Shown here piece by piece: positions 17,289 to 26,109 of a stretch of DNA of 64,000 nt. Made by a program: the position numbers and the translations under genes. The notes under the pieces were generated by a model that did not search any database, was not told where the DNA came from, and saw only the letters and a list, made by a program, of their open reading frames with translations. The stretch is taken from positions 1 through 64,000 of the forward strand of contig JAIESC010000067.1 of NCBI GenBank assembly GCA_019746355.1. The letters are read 5' to 3'. The number at the start of each line of letters is the position of its first letter. Within the stretch, counting starts at the first letter, position 1. This DNA is from Xanthobacteraceae bacterium (GTDB lineage Bacteria; Pseudomonadota; Alphaproteobacteria; Rhizobiales; Xanthobacteraceae).

Positions 17289-18161
17289 ATGAGGCAAGTC
17301 ACCGTCGCGCCGAAAGGCATGGGGCTCAACGATTTCGTCGCCATGGAAGAAGGGTTCTTCAAGGCCGAAGGCCTCGACGTGACCTTCGACTGGAAGACCT
17401 TCCGCGGCACGCAGTCGAGCTGGAAGGGCCTCAACTACCTGGAGCGGCCGCAGGACCGGCCGTACACGCAGGACAAGTCCGAGGTGATCCAGGGCGCCTG
17501 TGTCTGGGGCTCGATCTGCAACGCCAGCGCCGGCATGGGCAAGTTCGTGCCGGAGGCCTACGGCGATTCACCCTGGGCGATCTTCGTACGGCCGGATTCG
17601 AAAATCCGCGAGCCGAAGGATTTGAAGGACGTGCCGATTTCGGTCGGCATGCGCGCCGGCAGCCACTTCAACGTGCCCTATCGCCTGGAAAAGTATCTGC
17701 CGCTGGAAAACATCAAGACGGTGAACACCGGCGGCTTCGGCGCACGGCTCAAGGCGCTGCTCGACGGCGAGGTGGAAGCGGCCTCGCTGCTGCCGCCGCA
17801 GATCGCGATGGCCGAGCAGCTCGGGCTGCGCAAGGTCATCGAGGACACGTTTCATACGCTGTGGTGGGTGCCGGACGGCTTCCCGCCCGAAGCCACCCAA
17901 GCCTATCTGCGTGCGCTCGACCGCGCCGAGAAGGCCATGGACGCCGATCTCGCGAAGTACCTGCCGCTGTGGAAGCTCGCAGTGCCGGCCGAGTTCGAGA
18001 CCTATCACACGTGGGACTTCAGCAAATTCGGTCGCGGTGAGCGCTTCGTCTACAAGACGCTGCCGCATTCGGAATTCGATGAGGTGATGGACCAGGTGAA
18101 GCGCTGGGACCTCGCGCAGTTCCTCAAGGACAAGAGCTACGAAGGCCTCGCCGCGCGCTGA
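17289..18161 (+). CDS. NMT1/SsuA-like protein without signal peptide
   Basis: A 290-residue protein with a periplasmic-binding-protein fold of the NMT1/THI5 type: start TVAPKGMGLNDFVAMEEGFF, then EPKDLKDVPISVGMRAGSHF (about 113-132) and ARLKALLDGEVEAASLLPP (about 157-175). The start is fixed by GGAGG 9 bases before the ATG at 17289, and no export signal exists, so the protein should be cytoplasmic. Cytoplasmic relatives include enzymes such as 4,5-dihydroxyphthalate decarboxylase, so an enzymatic role is as likely as ligand binding. No ABC permease or ATPase is adjacent. Confidence 0.78.
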   Translation: MRQVTVAPKGMGLNDFVAMEEGFFKAEGLDVTFDWKTFRGTQSSWKGLNYLERPQDRPYTQDKSEVIQGACVWGSICNASAGMGKFVPEAYGDSPWAIFVRPDSKIREPKDLKDVPISVGMRAGSHFNVPYRLEKYLPLENIKTVNTGGFGARLKALLDGEVEAASLLPPQIAMAEQLGLRKVIEDTFHTLWWVPDGFPPEATQAYLRALDRAEKAMDADLAKYLPLWKLAVPAEFETYHTWDFSKFGRGERFVYKTLPHSEFDEVMDQVKRWDLAQFLKDKSYEGLAAR

Positions 18162-18186
18162 AACCGAAAGCGCACCTTGGACGTGC

Positions 18187-18206
18187 GGCCCGCCGAAAGG
18201 CGGGCC
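18187..18206 (+). terminator. GAAA-tetraloop hairpin between convergent genes
   Basis: Perfect 8-bp stem GGCCCGCC / GGCGGGCC capped by GAAA, a stable GNRA-like tetraloop. It lies 25 bp after the NMT1-like gene and 36 bp before the stop of the convergent RidA gene, so it can end transcripts from both sides. No T-run follows. Confidence 0.55.
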
Positions 18207-18242
18207 CGTTCGCGCCAAAGGCAGCCTGTGCCTGCGTGCGGG

Positions 18243-18638
18243 CTATTCGATCACCGCGATCGCGTTGATCTCGATCAGATACTCCGGAGAGGTCATCTTG
18301 ACGATCTCAACCATGGTCGAGGCCGGAGCCGGCGGCTTGAAATACTCGCGCCGGACTTTGTGGATCTTCTCGAAGTGCTCCATGTTGCGCACGTACACGT
18401 CGACGCGGCAGATATCGTCCATCGTGCCGCCGGCGGCCTCCACCGCTGCCTTCACGTTCTGACACACCTGATGGGTCTGCGCCTCGATATCGCCGATACC
18501 GGCGATGGTGCCGTCCGGCCGCCGCGACGTCATACCGGAAATAAAGACGATCCGCCCTTTCGCCTCGATCACGGTCGCCTGCGAAAAGTGACCGCTCGGC
18601 TTGCTGATCTTGTCTGAGCTGATCTGCTTCTTCGGCAT
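18243..18638 (-). CDS. RidA/YjgF-family protein
   Basis: A 131-residue member of the Rid family, trimeric enzymes that hydrolyse reactive enamines/imines or act on related N-containing intermediates. Family segments: GRIVFISGMTSRRPDG, QVCQNVKAAVEAAGGTMDDI and RVDVYVRNMEHFEKI. The Arg that in RidA proper contacts the imine (in PARTTV) is absent; the segment reads PASTMVEIVKM, so this belongs to another Rid subgroup. The ATG at 18638 has GGGAGGA upstream. It is divergent from the amidase and next to the Mo hydroxylase region, as Rid proteins of N-heterocycle pathways often are. Confidence 0.88.
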   Translation of the reverse strand: MPKKQISSDKISKPSGHFSQATVIEAKGRIVFISGMTSRRPDGTIAGIGDIEAQTHQVCQNVKAAVEAAGGTMDDICRVDVYVRNMEHFEKIHKVRREYFKPPAPASTMVEIVKMTSPEYLIEINAIAVIE

Positions 18639-18715
18639 GGCTTCCTCCCTGCGAATTTGTGTCCCATCACATGAGTGCCCTGCGGCTGCAAAAAAATCTA
18701 GCACCCGGCGAAGGC

Positions 18716-20035
18716 ATGATGGTTGAATGGCGCCCTTCGCGGAGGGGCGAGCCCATCAAACCGCTGAATGAACTGACCGCCACCGAGATCGTCGCAGGCG
18801 TAGGCGAAGGCCGCTTCACCTGCGAGGCGGTGACGCGCGCGTGCCTCGAGCGCGTCGACGCCCGCGAGCGTGAGGTGCATGCCTGGGCCTACATCGATGC
18901 GGCAACCGCCCTCGCCTCGGCCCGCGCCGTGGACAAGAGCGGGAAACGCGGTCCGTTCGCCGGCGTGCCGTTCGGCGTGAAAGACATCATCGACACCTAT
19001 GACATGCCGACCGAATGGGGCACGCCGATCTACCGGGGCCGGCAGCCAGAGCGCGATGCCGCCTGCGTCGCGCTGTCGCGCAAGGCCGGCGGCGTGCTGC
19101 TCGGCAAGACCGTCACCACCGAATTCGCCAACCTGCATCCCGGTCCGACCCGCAATCCGCATGACCTCACCCGGACGCCAGCGGGCTCGTCGAGCGGCTC
19201 GGCCGCAGCGGTCGCCGATTTCATGGTACCGATCGCCATCGGCACGCAGACGACAGGCTCGACCATCCGCCCGGCGTCGTTCTGCGGCGTGTTCGGCTAT
19301 CGGCCGACCTTCGGCGAGCACCGCCTGCACGGCGTGATGGAGGCGTCCGGCTCGCTCGACACGCTCGGCATTCTCGCGCGTTCGGTCGAAGACATCGCGC
19401 TCTACCGCGACGTGCTGCTCGGCATTCCGCCGCAGCCGATGCCGAAGCTCGACCGCGCGCCGCACATCGCATTGTGCAGAAGCCATGTCTGGGACCAGTT
19501 CGAGCCGACGACGCGTGCCCTCGCGGAGGATGCGGCGGCGCGGCTCGCTCGCGCGGGCGCCAAGGTCAGCGAATTCCGGATGCCCGACGATTTCGCACGG
19601 CTGAACGAAGCGCATCGTTCGATTTCGAGCTTCGAGTTCGCCCGCACCTTCACTTATGAGATCGAGAACCATTGGGACGAGATCAGCGACACGTTGCGCG
19701 GCGGGCGGCTGAACGACGGCATCCACGGCAGCTTCGAGCGCTATATCGAGAGCAAGCGCATCGCCGACCAATGCCGTAACCGGCTCGACGGCCTGTGGGG
19801 CGACATCGACGCGCTGCTCACGCCGGCCGCATTCGGCGAGGCGCCTGTAGGTTTCCCGGCCTTCGCCGGCGTGCCGCTGTTCCAGATCTGGACGACGCTG
19901 CACGTGCCTGCGGTGTCGATACCGGTGTTCAAGGGACCCAACGGCATGCCGATCGGCGCGCAACTGATCGGCAAGCGCCACGACGACCGAAAACTGTTCG
20001 CCTGCACGCAGTGGGCGTGGGAAAAACTGAGCTAG
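18716..20035 (+). CDS. Amidase (amidase-signature family)
   Basis: A 439-residue amidase-signature hydrolase that cleaves C-N bonds of amides. The Ser-cisSer-Lys triad is visible: Lys in FGVKDIID (about residue 88), cis-Ser in PAGSSSGSAAAVADF (about 158-172) and the nucleophile Ser in QTTGSTIRPASF (about 177-188). The ATG at 18716 (or 18719) gives the usual N-terminus KPLNELTATEIV a short lead; an upstream ATG at 18659 would overlap the RidA promoter. The alpha/beta hydrolase gene follows after 9 bp, so both are in one operon. Confidence 0.92.
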   Translation: MMVEWRPSRRGEPIKPLNELTATEIVAGVGEGRFTCEAVTRACLERVDAREREVHAWAYIDAATALASARAVDKSGKRGPFAGVPFGVKDIIDTYDMPTEWGTPIYRGRQPERDAACVALSRKAGGVLLGKTVTTEFANLHPGPTRNPHDLTRTPAGSSSGSAAAVADFMVPIAIGTQTTGSTIRPASFCGVFGYRPTFGEHRLHGVMEASGSLDTLGILARSVEDIALYRDVLLGIPPQPMPKLDRAPHIALCRSHVWDQFEPTTRALAEDAAARLARAGAKVSEFRMPDDFARLNEAHRSISSFEFARTFTYEIENHWDEISDTLRGGRLNDGIHGSFERYIESKRIADQCRNRLDGLWGDIDALLTPAAFGEAPVGFPAFAGVPLFQIWTTLHVPAVSIPVFKGPNGMPIGAQLIGKRHDDRKLFACTQWAWEKLS

Positions 20036-20044
20036 GGGGACGAC

Positions 20045-21208
20045 ATGGTTGCGATGCCGACGGAAGCCAGCTGGCAGGTGACGTTTCCGGGAAATCTCCG
20101 CTGGAGCAACGCCACGCAGATCGTCAAAGGCATGGTCGCCTATGGCGCGGCGGCGGCGGCCGAGATCGACCAGATCACGCGGCGGCTGAAGGCGCGAAGC
20201 GGCGAAGGCAACCTCGACACCGTGTGGATGGAAGAATGGTCGCGCGAGGCCGACCGCGTGGCGAAGATCGGCGATGACGCCGACGCCGCCGGCAATTCGA
20301 TCACCGCCGGCAACCAGTACATGCGTGCCGGCAACTACTATTACAGCGCCGAGCGCTTCATCCCGCCGGGCGAAGAGAAGCTTGCGGTGTATAGCAAAGC
20401 GCTGCGTTGCTACCAGGACGCGATGCAGCGGCTTCATCCCGACATCGAGCGCGTCGAGGTGCCATATGAGAGCACCACGCTCCCCGCCTGGTTCGTCAAG
20501 GGCAAGGGGCTCGGCAAGCGGCCGACAGTCGTGCTGTTCGACGGCATGGACAATGCCAAGGAGATGAGCGTCATCTTCGCGGGCCTCGATCTCGCCAAAC
20601 GCGGCATCAACGTGCTGGCGATCGACGGGCCGGGCCAGTCGGAGCCGCTGCGGCTCAACAACATTCCAAGCCGGCACGACTACGAGGCCGCGGGCATTCC
20701 CGCTTACAACTACGTGACGTCACGGCCCGACGTCGATCCCAACCGCGTCGCGGTGATGGGCTACAGCTTCGGCGGCTATCATGCGCCGCGCATCTGTGCC
20801 TTCGACAAGCGCTACGCCGCCTGCGTGTGCTTCGGCGCGATGCACTGGAACATCTACGATTTCGTCAAAGGCCATGCCCCGACCGACCCGCGGCAGACGT
20901 CAGGCTCGACGTTCCAATGGCGCTGGGTGGTCGGTGCGCCGGACGTCACGACCGCGCTCGAGTGGTCGAAGAAGTTCACGCTCGAAGGGGTGGCCGACAA
21001 GGTCGCCTGCCCGATCCTGATCCTGCACGGCGAGAACGACCGCGTGGTGCCGCTGGACGAGGCAAAGAAACTCTACGAGCGCGTCGGCTCGAAGAACAAG
21101 ACACTGCGCATCTTCACCGAGGCCGAGGGCGGCGCAGAGCATTGCCAGGTCGACAACCGGCAGCTCGGCGTCGACTTCATCGGCGACTGGCTTTTGAAAA
21201 ACATGTAA
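20045..21208 (+). CDS. Alpha/beta hydrolase, FrsA/DHPON-hydrolase-like (paralogue 1)
   Basis: A 387-residue hydrolase with an N-terminal helical domain (about 1-125) and an alpha/beta core. The nucleophile Ser is in VMGYSFGGYH (about 237-246), the Asp in NDRVVPLDEA (about 331-340) and the His in AEHCQVDN (about 364-371). This architecture fits the group with 2,6-dihydroxypseudooxynicotine hydrolase, a C-C bond hydrolase. It is co-transcribed with the amidase. A paralogue at 27248-28414 shares the WSNAT..KGM..YG start, the motifs and the length, so the two arose by duplication. Confidence 0.85.
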   Translation: MVAMPTEASWQVTFPGNLRWSNATQIVKGMVAYGAAAAAEIDQITRRLKARSGEGNLDTVWMEEWSREADRVAKIGDDADAAGNSITAGNQYMRAGNYYYSAERFIPPGEEKLAVYSKALRCYQDAMQRLHPDIERVEVPYESTTLPAWFVKGKGLGKRPTVVLFDGMDNAKEMSVIFAGLDLAKRGINVLAIDGPGQSEPLRLNNIPSRHDYEAAGIPAYNYVTSRPDVDPNRVAVMGYSFGGYHAPRICAFDKRYAACVCFGAMHWNIYDFVKGHAPTDPRQTSGSTFQWRWVVGAPDVTTALEWSKKFTLEGVADKVACPILILHGENDRVVPLDEAKKLYERVGSKNKTLRIFTEAEGGAEHCQVDNRQLGVDFIGDWLLKNM

Positions 21209-21220
21209 GCTCATGAGGCA

Positions 21221-21331
21221 CGGTCATTCCGGGGCGCGCCGAAGGCGCGAACCCGGAATCCAGACAAGCAAAGAATCTTTCTGTATCTGGATTCCGGGTT
21301 CGCTCGCTTCTCGAGCGCCCCGGAATGACCG
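21221..21331. repeat. Dispersed inverted repeat, copy 1 (GTCATTCCGGGG family)
   Basis: Imperfect palindrome of about 110 bp: CGGTCATTCCGGGGCGC ... CCCGGAATCCAG on the left and CTGGATTCCGGG ... GCCCCGGAATGACCG on the right. Five further copies follow at 29.3, 36.3, 41.2, 43.1 and 44.3 kb, always between genes. Confidence 0.85.
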
Positions 21332-21379
21332 CGGAGAAAGACACTGAGAGCCGCAAAGCGGCCGAACCGGGAGGACGTG

Positions 21380-22363
21380 ATGTTCAAACTTGTACGCTGC
21401 GTCATCGCTGCCGCAGCCGCATGGGCCACAATTTCCACCGCGTCGGCGCAAGGCAATTTTCCCGACAAACCGGTGCATCTGATCGTCGCCTTCGTGCCGG
21501 GCGGCGCGACCGACACCTTCGCGCGGCAGATCGCGCCCGATCTTCAGGAGGCGCTCGGCCAGCCGGTCGTGATCGAGAACAAGCCCGGGGCCGGTGGCTA
21601 CATCGCCTGGAACTACGTCGCCTCTGCCAATCCGGACGGCTACACGCTGCTGCTCGCCGAGAACGCGGTCGCGATCAGCCAGGCGCTCTACAAAAAGTCG
21701 AAATCGAACTTCGACCCGCTGACGCAGTATGACGCGGTCGCGGGCCTCGCCGCCGCGCCTTCGGCGCTCATCATCGCCAACAACGTCCCCGCCAAGACGG
21801 TCACCGAACTGGTCGCTCATTCCAAATCAGTGCCGCAAAAGCTCAACTTCGCATCCGCCGGCATCGGCAGCGTCTCGCACCTCAACTTCGAGGTGTTCAT
21901 GGACAAGACCGGCATGCAGGCGGTGCACGTGCCTTACAAGGGCGGCGGCCAGGCGATCGGCGATGTGATAGCCGGCCACGTGCCCATGACAATCTCCTCG
22001 GTGCAGGCGACGAAAGGCCTTGTGGAGAGCGGCAAAGTGAAGGCGCTGGCGGTGACGAGCGCGGCCCGCTCGCCGGCGATGCCGAACGTGCCCACCATGC
22101 AGGAGGCCGGCGTGCCGGCAGCCGACGTCGAGCTGCGCTTCTGGTTTGCGGTGTTCGGGCCGAAGGGCATGCCGGAACCGGTCAAGGCAAAGATCGCGCA
22201 AGCGCTGGCCAAGGTGATTGGCAATAACGCCGCGCGTGAGCGGCTCGCCAAGCTCGACATCACGCCGGACGTGATCGACGGCCCGGCCATGCACGCCAAG
22301 CTCGAACGCGAGATCAAGAACTGGACGCGGTTCATCGACGCCAAAGGAATCAAGGCCGAGTAG
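21380..22363 (+). CDS. Bug/TctC-family substrate-binding protein (tandem copy 1)
   Basis: A 327-residue periplasmic binding protein. Signal peptide CVIAAAAAWATISTASAQ, then HLIVAFVPGGATDTFARQI, VVIENKPGAGGYIAWNY and NPDGYTLLLAEN. The ATG at 21380 has GGGAGG 5 bases upstream. It forms a tandem pair with the next gene: both have PGGATDTF-RQI, the AENA(V/L) segment and the C-terminal EIKNW-FIDxKGIK, so they are duplicates. They lie directly upstream of the Mo hydroxylase genes, which suggests that their ligand is the hydroxylase substrate. Confidence 0.93.
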   Translation: MFKLVRCVIAAAAAWATISTASAQGNFPDKPVHLIVAFVPGGATDTFARQIAPDLQEALGQPVVIENKPGAGGYIAWNYVASANPDGYTLLLAENAVAISQALYKKSKSNFDPLTQYDAVAGLAAAPSALIIANNVPAKTVTELVAHSKSVPQKLNFASAGIGSVSHLNFEVFMDKTGMQAVHVPYKGGGQAIGDVIAGHVPMTISSVQATKGLVESGKVKALAVTSAARSPAMPNVPTMQEAGVPAADVELRFWFAVFGPKGMPEPVKAKIAQALAKVIGNNAARERLAKLDITPDVIDGPAMHAKLEREIKNWTRFIDAKGIKAE

Positions 22364-22465
22364 CGCGTCCGGAACGGCGAAGTGCCGCATCCGCTGCGGC
22401 CCTATCGACGGACCGCTTTGCCCATGGTCGAATAGGGCAGCCGGACTTGATCTTGGGGAATTCAT

Positions 22466-23452
22466 ATGACGCGCTTCATTCGATGGTGCTCGATCCTTTG
22501 CGCCCTGCTGGCGCCCTCATTCGCCGTGGCGCAGGGCACCTATCCCGACCGGCCGGTCCGGTTCGTGGTGGCGTTCCCGCCCGGCGGCGCGACGGACACG
22601 TTCTTCCGGCAGATTTCCAACGAGGTTGCGGCGGCGCTCGGCCAGACCGTGGTGATCGAGAACAGGGGCGGCGCTGGCGGCTTTGTCGGCTGGCAGCATG
22701 TCGCGAGCTCGGCCGCGGACGGCTACACGGTTCTGGTTGCGGAAAACGCGTTGGGCATCAATCAGGCGCTGTTCAAGAAGCATCCGTCCGGCTTCGACCC
22801 GCTGCGCGACTACGACGCCGTCGCCGCAATGGGCAGCACGCCGCTGGTCTTCACCGTCGCCAACAATGTGCCGGTCAACAACTGGGGCGAGTTTGTCACC
22901 TGGGCGAAGGCAAATCCGGACAAGTACCAATACGGCAGCGCCGGCCCTGGCAGCGTATCGCATCTGTCCGTTGAAGTGATCAACGACGCCGCAGGCCTGA
23001 AGGCTCTGCACGTGCCGTTCCGCGGCGGCGGACCTGCGGCCGCTGCCGTCGCCGGGACGCATGTCTCGGCTGTCGCGTCGGCCTTGCCGGTGGCGAAGGC
23101 GCAGATGGAAGGCAAGCTCGTGAAGGGGCTCGCGGTCACGAGCCCGAAGCGCGCAGCGTCGCTTCCGGACACACTGTCGCTCAAGGGCGATCTCGGCGTG
23201 AAGCTCGCCGAGGTCGATCTCGAGTTCTGGTGGGGCATCTTCGTGCCGAAAGGCACGCCGGACGCGGTCAAAGCCAAGCTCGAACAGGCGATCAAGGCGA
23301 CGATGGCAAACCCTGCGGTCCAGGAGCGGCTGAAAAAGGTCGACACCAATCCGTCGTTCGCGCCGGGCGCGGCGCTCAAAGTCAAGCTCGAGAACGAGAT
23401 CAAGAACTGGTCGAAGTTCATCGACGACAAAGGCATCAAGGTCGAGCAATAA
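22466..23452 (+). CDS. Bug/TctC-family substrate-binding protein (tandem copy 2)
   Basis: A 328-residue paralogue of the preceding gene. Signal peptide with core ILCALLAPSFAVAQ, then RFVVAFPPGGATDTFFRQI, VVIENRGGAGGFVGW and ADGYTVLVAENALGINQ. It lies 102 bp downstream of its sister and 22 bp upstream of the iron-sulfur subunit, so it is probably in the same transcript as the Mo hydroxylase. The ligand-binding loop differs (RGGAGG for KPGAGG), which may change specificity. Confidence 0.93.
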   Translation: MTRFIRWCSILCALLAPSFAVAQGTYPDRPVRFVVAFPPGGATDTFFRQISNEVAAALGQTVVIENRGGAGGFVGWQHVASSAADGYTVLVAENALGINQALFKKHPSGFDPLRDYDAVAAMGSTPLVFTVANNVPVNNWGEFVTWAKANPDKYQYGSAGPGSVSHLSVEVINDAAGLKALHVPFRGGGPAAAAVAGTHVSAVASALPVAKAQMEGKLVKGLAVTSPKRAASLPDTLSLKGDLGVKLAEVDLEFWWGIFVPKGTPDAVKAKLEQAIKATMANPAVQERLKKVDTNPSFAPGAALKVKLENEIKNWSKFIDDKGIKVEQ

Positions 23453-23474
23453 GGCGTTCGCGAATGGAGCCGGC

Positions 23475-23954
23475 GTGACGGACACATTGGACTTCCTCGT
23501 CAACGGCCGCTCCGTTTCCGTCGCCTGCGACGGCACGGTGCCGCTGCTCACGGTGCTGCGCGATCATCTCGGCCTGCGCGGCACCAAGTTCGGCTGCGGC
23601 ACCGAGCAATGCGGCGCCTGCATGGTGCTGATCGACGGCAAGCCGGAATATTCCTGCTCGCGCGAGGCCGCGACTGTCGCCGACAAGGCCATCGTCACCG
23701 TCGAAGGATTGTGGAACGGCGAAGAGCTCAGCGCCCTGCAGCAGGCGTTTCTCGACGAGCAGGCCGGGCAATGCGGCTACTGCCTCTCGGGCATTCTCGT
23801 TTCGGCCATGGCGCTGCTCGACAAAAACAAGAATCCGAGCCGGGCCGATATCATTGCCGCGCTCGACCCGCACCTCTGCCGCTGCGGCATTCAAAACCGC
23901 GTCGTCCGTGCCGTGCAGAAGGCCGGCGCGGCGCTCGGCGGGGCGCGGTCATGA
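23475..23954 (+). CDS. Mo hydroxylase 2Fe-2S subunit (IorA/CoxS type)
   Basis: A 159-residue electron-transfer subunit with two 2Fe-2S clusters. N-terminal plant-type cluster: GCGTEQCGACMVLIDG (about 42-57) and a fourth Cys in EYSCSREA; C-terminal cluster: CGYCLSGILVS (about 100-110) and HLCRCGIQNR (about 137-146). It passes electrons from the Mo subunit. The start is GTG at 23475, because the upstream ATG at 23464 meets a stop after four codons. Its stop overlaps the next start in ATGA. No FAD subunit is present, which fits the isoquinoline/nicotinate-type two-subunit dehydrogenases that reduce cytochromes. Confidence 0.93.
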   Translation: MTDTLDFLVNGRSVSVACDGTVPLLTVLRDHLGLRGTKFGCGTEQCGACMVLIDGKPEYSCSREAATVADKAIVTVEGLWNGEELSALQQAFLDEQAGQCGYCLSGILVSAMALLDKNKNPSRADIIAALDPHLCRCGIQNRVVRAVQKAGAALGGARS

Positions 23955-26074
23955 TCTCGAACGCGCTGCCGCTGAGCCTCACCGACAATCCGATCCTGTC
24001 GCAATGGATCGCGTTCGGGGAAAAAGGTTGCGTGCGGGTCGGCTCCGGCAAGGTCGAGATCGGCCAGGGCATCCTCACGGCGCTCACGCAGATCGCCGCC
24101 GAGGAGCTCGATGTGCGGCCCGAACGGATCAACCTCGTCTCGGGCCAGACCGATGTGAGCCCGGCCGAGGGCTTCACCTCGGGCAGCTATTCGATCGCGG
24201 TCGGCGGTGCGTCGATCCGCCTGGTCTGCGCCGAGGTGCGCGCGCTGTTTCTCGAGCGGCTCGCCGAGACGCTGCGCTGTCCGCCGGGCGAGCTCAGCAT
24301 CGAGGACGGAAAATTCCTTCGCTCCGGACAAGACACCGGCCGCGACTATTGGTCCATGGCCGGCGAGATCTCGCTGGAGCGCCGTGCCACCGGCACCGCG
24401 CCGGTCAAGAAGCCGTCGAGCTACAAGATCGTCGGCAAGCACCTGCCACGGCTCGACCTGCCGGCCAAGATCAAGGGCGCGGGCTTTATCCACGACATCG
24501 TCGTCGAGAACATGCTGCACGCCCGCGTGCTGCGGCAGCCGTGGCGCGGCGCGCTCCTTGCCGCGCTCGACGACAATGCCTTGCGCAAGGCGGCCAAGGA
24601 ACCGATCGAGATCGTTCGCGAGGGTGAATTTGTCGCCTTCGCCTCGAACAGCGAAATCGCGGTGATGCGGGCGGCCGAGGCCGCGCGAACGCTGGCGCGC
24701 TGGGAGGGCGGCACGCCGCCGCCGGCCAATGTCGGCACCAAGGAATGGCTGAAGGCGCAGAAATCGCGCGACAAGATCACCGACATGGGCGATCGTGGCC
24801 CCGCACCGACGGGTCGCGTGATCGAGGCCGAGTATTCCCGCCCGTTCCTCACCTACGGCTCGATCGGGCCGTGCTGCGCGCTCGCCGAATGGAAGGGCAG
24901 TGCGCTGAAGGTCTGGTCGCACAGCCAGGGCCCCGCGGTGCTGCGCGACTGGCTCGCCCGCGCGCTCGGGCTTCCGGCCGCGCAGGTCACCGTGTTGCAT
25001 CGCCAGGGCGCGGGCGCCTACGGCCACAACACCGCCGACGACGCCGCGTTCGACGCGGCCTTCCTCGCGCTCCGCCATCCCGGCCGCACCGTGCGGGTGC
25101 AATGGCCGCGCGAGGACGAGTTCGGCGCGTCGCCGATCAGCACGGCGATGGCGATCAAGCTCCGCGCGGTGCTCGACAAGGACAACAAGCCGGCCGACTG
25201 GACCATCGAGCTGTGGAGCCCGCCGCACGCGCAGCGGCCCGGCATGAACGGCAACTCCAACCTGATCGGTGCGGCGGCGCTGCCCAACGCCCCTGCCCTC
25301 AACCCGCTGAGCGACGTCCCGGACGAACGCGGCGGCGGCGCGACCCGCAACGCGATCCCGATCTACGACCTGCCCCGGCATCGGCTCATTCATCACATGC
25401 TGCCCGAGGTGCCGATGCGCACCTCGTCGCTGCGCGGGCTCGGGGCCTGGGCCAATGTGTTCGCGATCGAGTCGTTCATCGAAGAGCTCGCCGCGGCCGC
25501 AGGCGAAGACCCGGTGAGCTACCGCTTGTCGCTCCTCTCCGACCCGCGCCCGCGCCGCGTGGTCGAGACCGCGGCGCGCATGAGCGGCTGGTTCGAGCAG
25601 CAGCGCCTGCCCGAGGGCCGCGCCAAGGGGTTCGGCTTCGCCCGCTACAAGAACATCGCCTCGTTCGCCGCCGTGGTGGTCGAGATCGAGGTCGAGGCGG
25701 ACATCAGGCTCAAGCGCATCTGGTGCGCCGCCGACGCCGGCCTCGTCATCGCGCCCGACGGCGCGAGGAACCAGCTCGAAGGCGGCATCATCCAGGGCGC
25801 AAGCTTCGTGATGCGCGAGCAGGTCAAATTCGCGGTCGGCCGGGTCGCGACCAAGACCTGGGAGGACTACCCGATCCTGCGCTTCTCCGACATTCCGCAG
25901 ATCGAGATCGAGGTGATCGACAACCCGAACGAGCCGACGCTTGGCCTCGGCGAGGCCTCGGTCGGGCCGACCGGGGCCGCCATCGGCAATGCGCTGGCCC
26001 GCGCGCTCGGCAAGCGAGTCCGCGATTTGCCGCTGACGCGGGAGCGGATCATGGCTACGCTGCTGGCCGAATAG
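23951..26074 (+). CDS. Mo hydroxylase molybdopterin-binding subunit (IorB/NicB type)
   Basis: A 707-residue catalytic subunit that binds molybdopterin cytosine dinucleotide and hydroxylates a ring carbon, usually next to a ring nitrogen, with water as oxygen source. It starts directly with a Mo-cofactor domain (VGSGKVEIGQGILTALTQIA, about 32-51; EGFTSGSYSIAVGGASIR, about 75-92), then the a/b hammerhead (PRLDLPAKIKGAGFIHDIVV, about 165-184) and the long Mo domain. The catalytic Glu is in LGLGEASVGPTGAAIGNAL near the C-terminus. This segment order is that of isoquinoline 1-oxidoreductase beta rather than CoxL. No Tat signal and no maturation gene (coxI/xdhC) are nearby. Confidence 0.9.
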   Translation: MISNALPLSLTDNPILSQWIAFGEKGCVRVGSGKVEIGQGILTALTQIAAEELDVRPERINLVSGQTDVSPAEGFTSGSYSIAVGGASIRLVCAEVRALFLERLAETLRCPPGELSIEDGKFLRSGQDTGRDYWSMAGEISLERRATGTAPVKKPSSYKIVGKHLPRLDLPAKIKGAGFIHDIVVENMLHARVLRQPWRGALLAALDDNALRKAAKEPIEIVREGEFVAFASNSEIAVMRAAEAARTLARWEGGTPPPANVGTKEWLKAQKSRDKITDMGDRGPAPTGRVIEAEYSRPFLTYGSIGPCCALAEWKGSALKVWSHSQGPAVLRDWLARALGLPAAQVTVLHRQGAGAYGHNTADDAAFDAAFLALRHPGRTVRVQWPREDEFGASPISTAMAIKLRAVLDKDNKPADWTIELWSPPHAQRPGMNGNSNLIGAAALPNAPALNPLSDVPDERGGGATRNAIPIYDLPRHRLIHHMLPEVPMRTSSLRGLGAWANVFAIESFIEELAAAAGEDPVSYRLSLLSDPRPRRVVETAARMSGWFEQQRLPEGRAKGFGFARYKNIASFAAVVVEIEVEADIRLKRIWCAADAGLVIAPDGARNQLEGGIIQGASFVMREQVKFAVGRVATKTWEDYPILRFSDIPQIEIEVIDNPNEPTLGLGEASVGPTGAAIGNALARALGKRVRDLPLTRERIMATLLAE

Positions 26075-26109
26075 GACAACAACACGGAAACCTATCGAGG
26101 GAGGATGCA

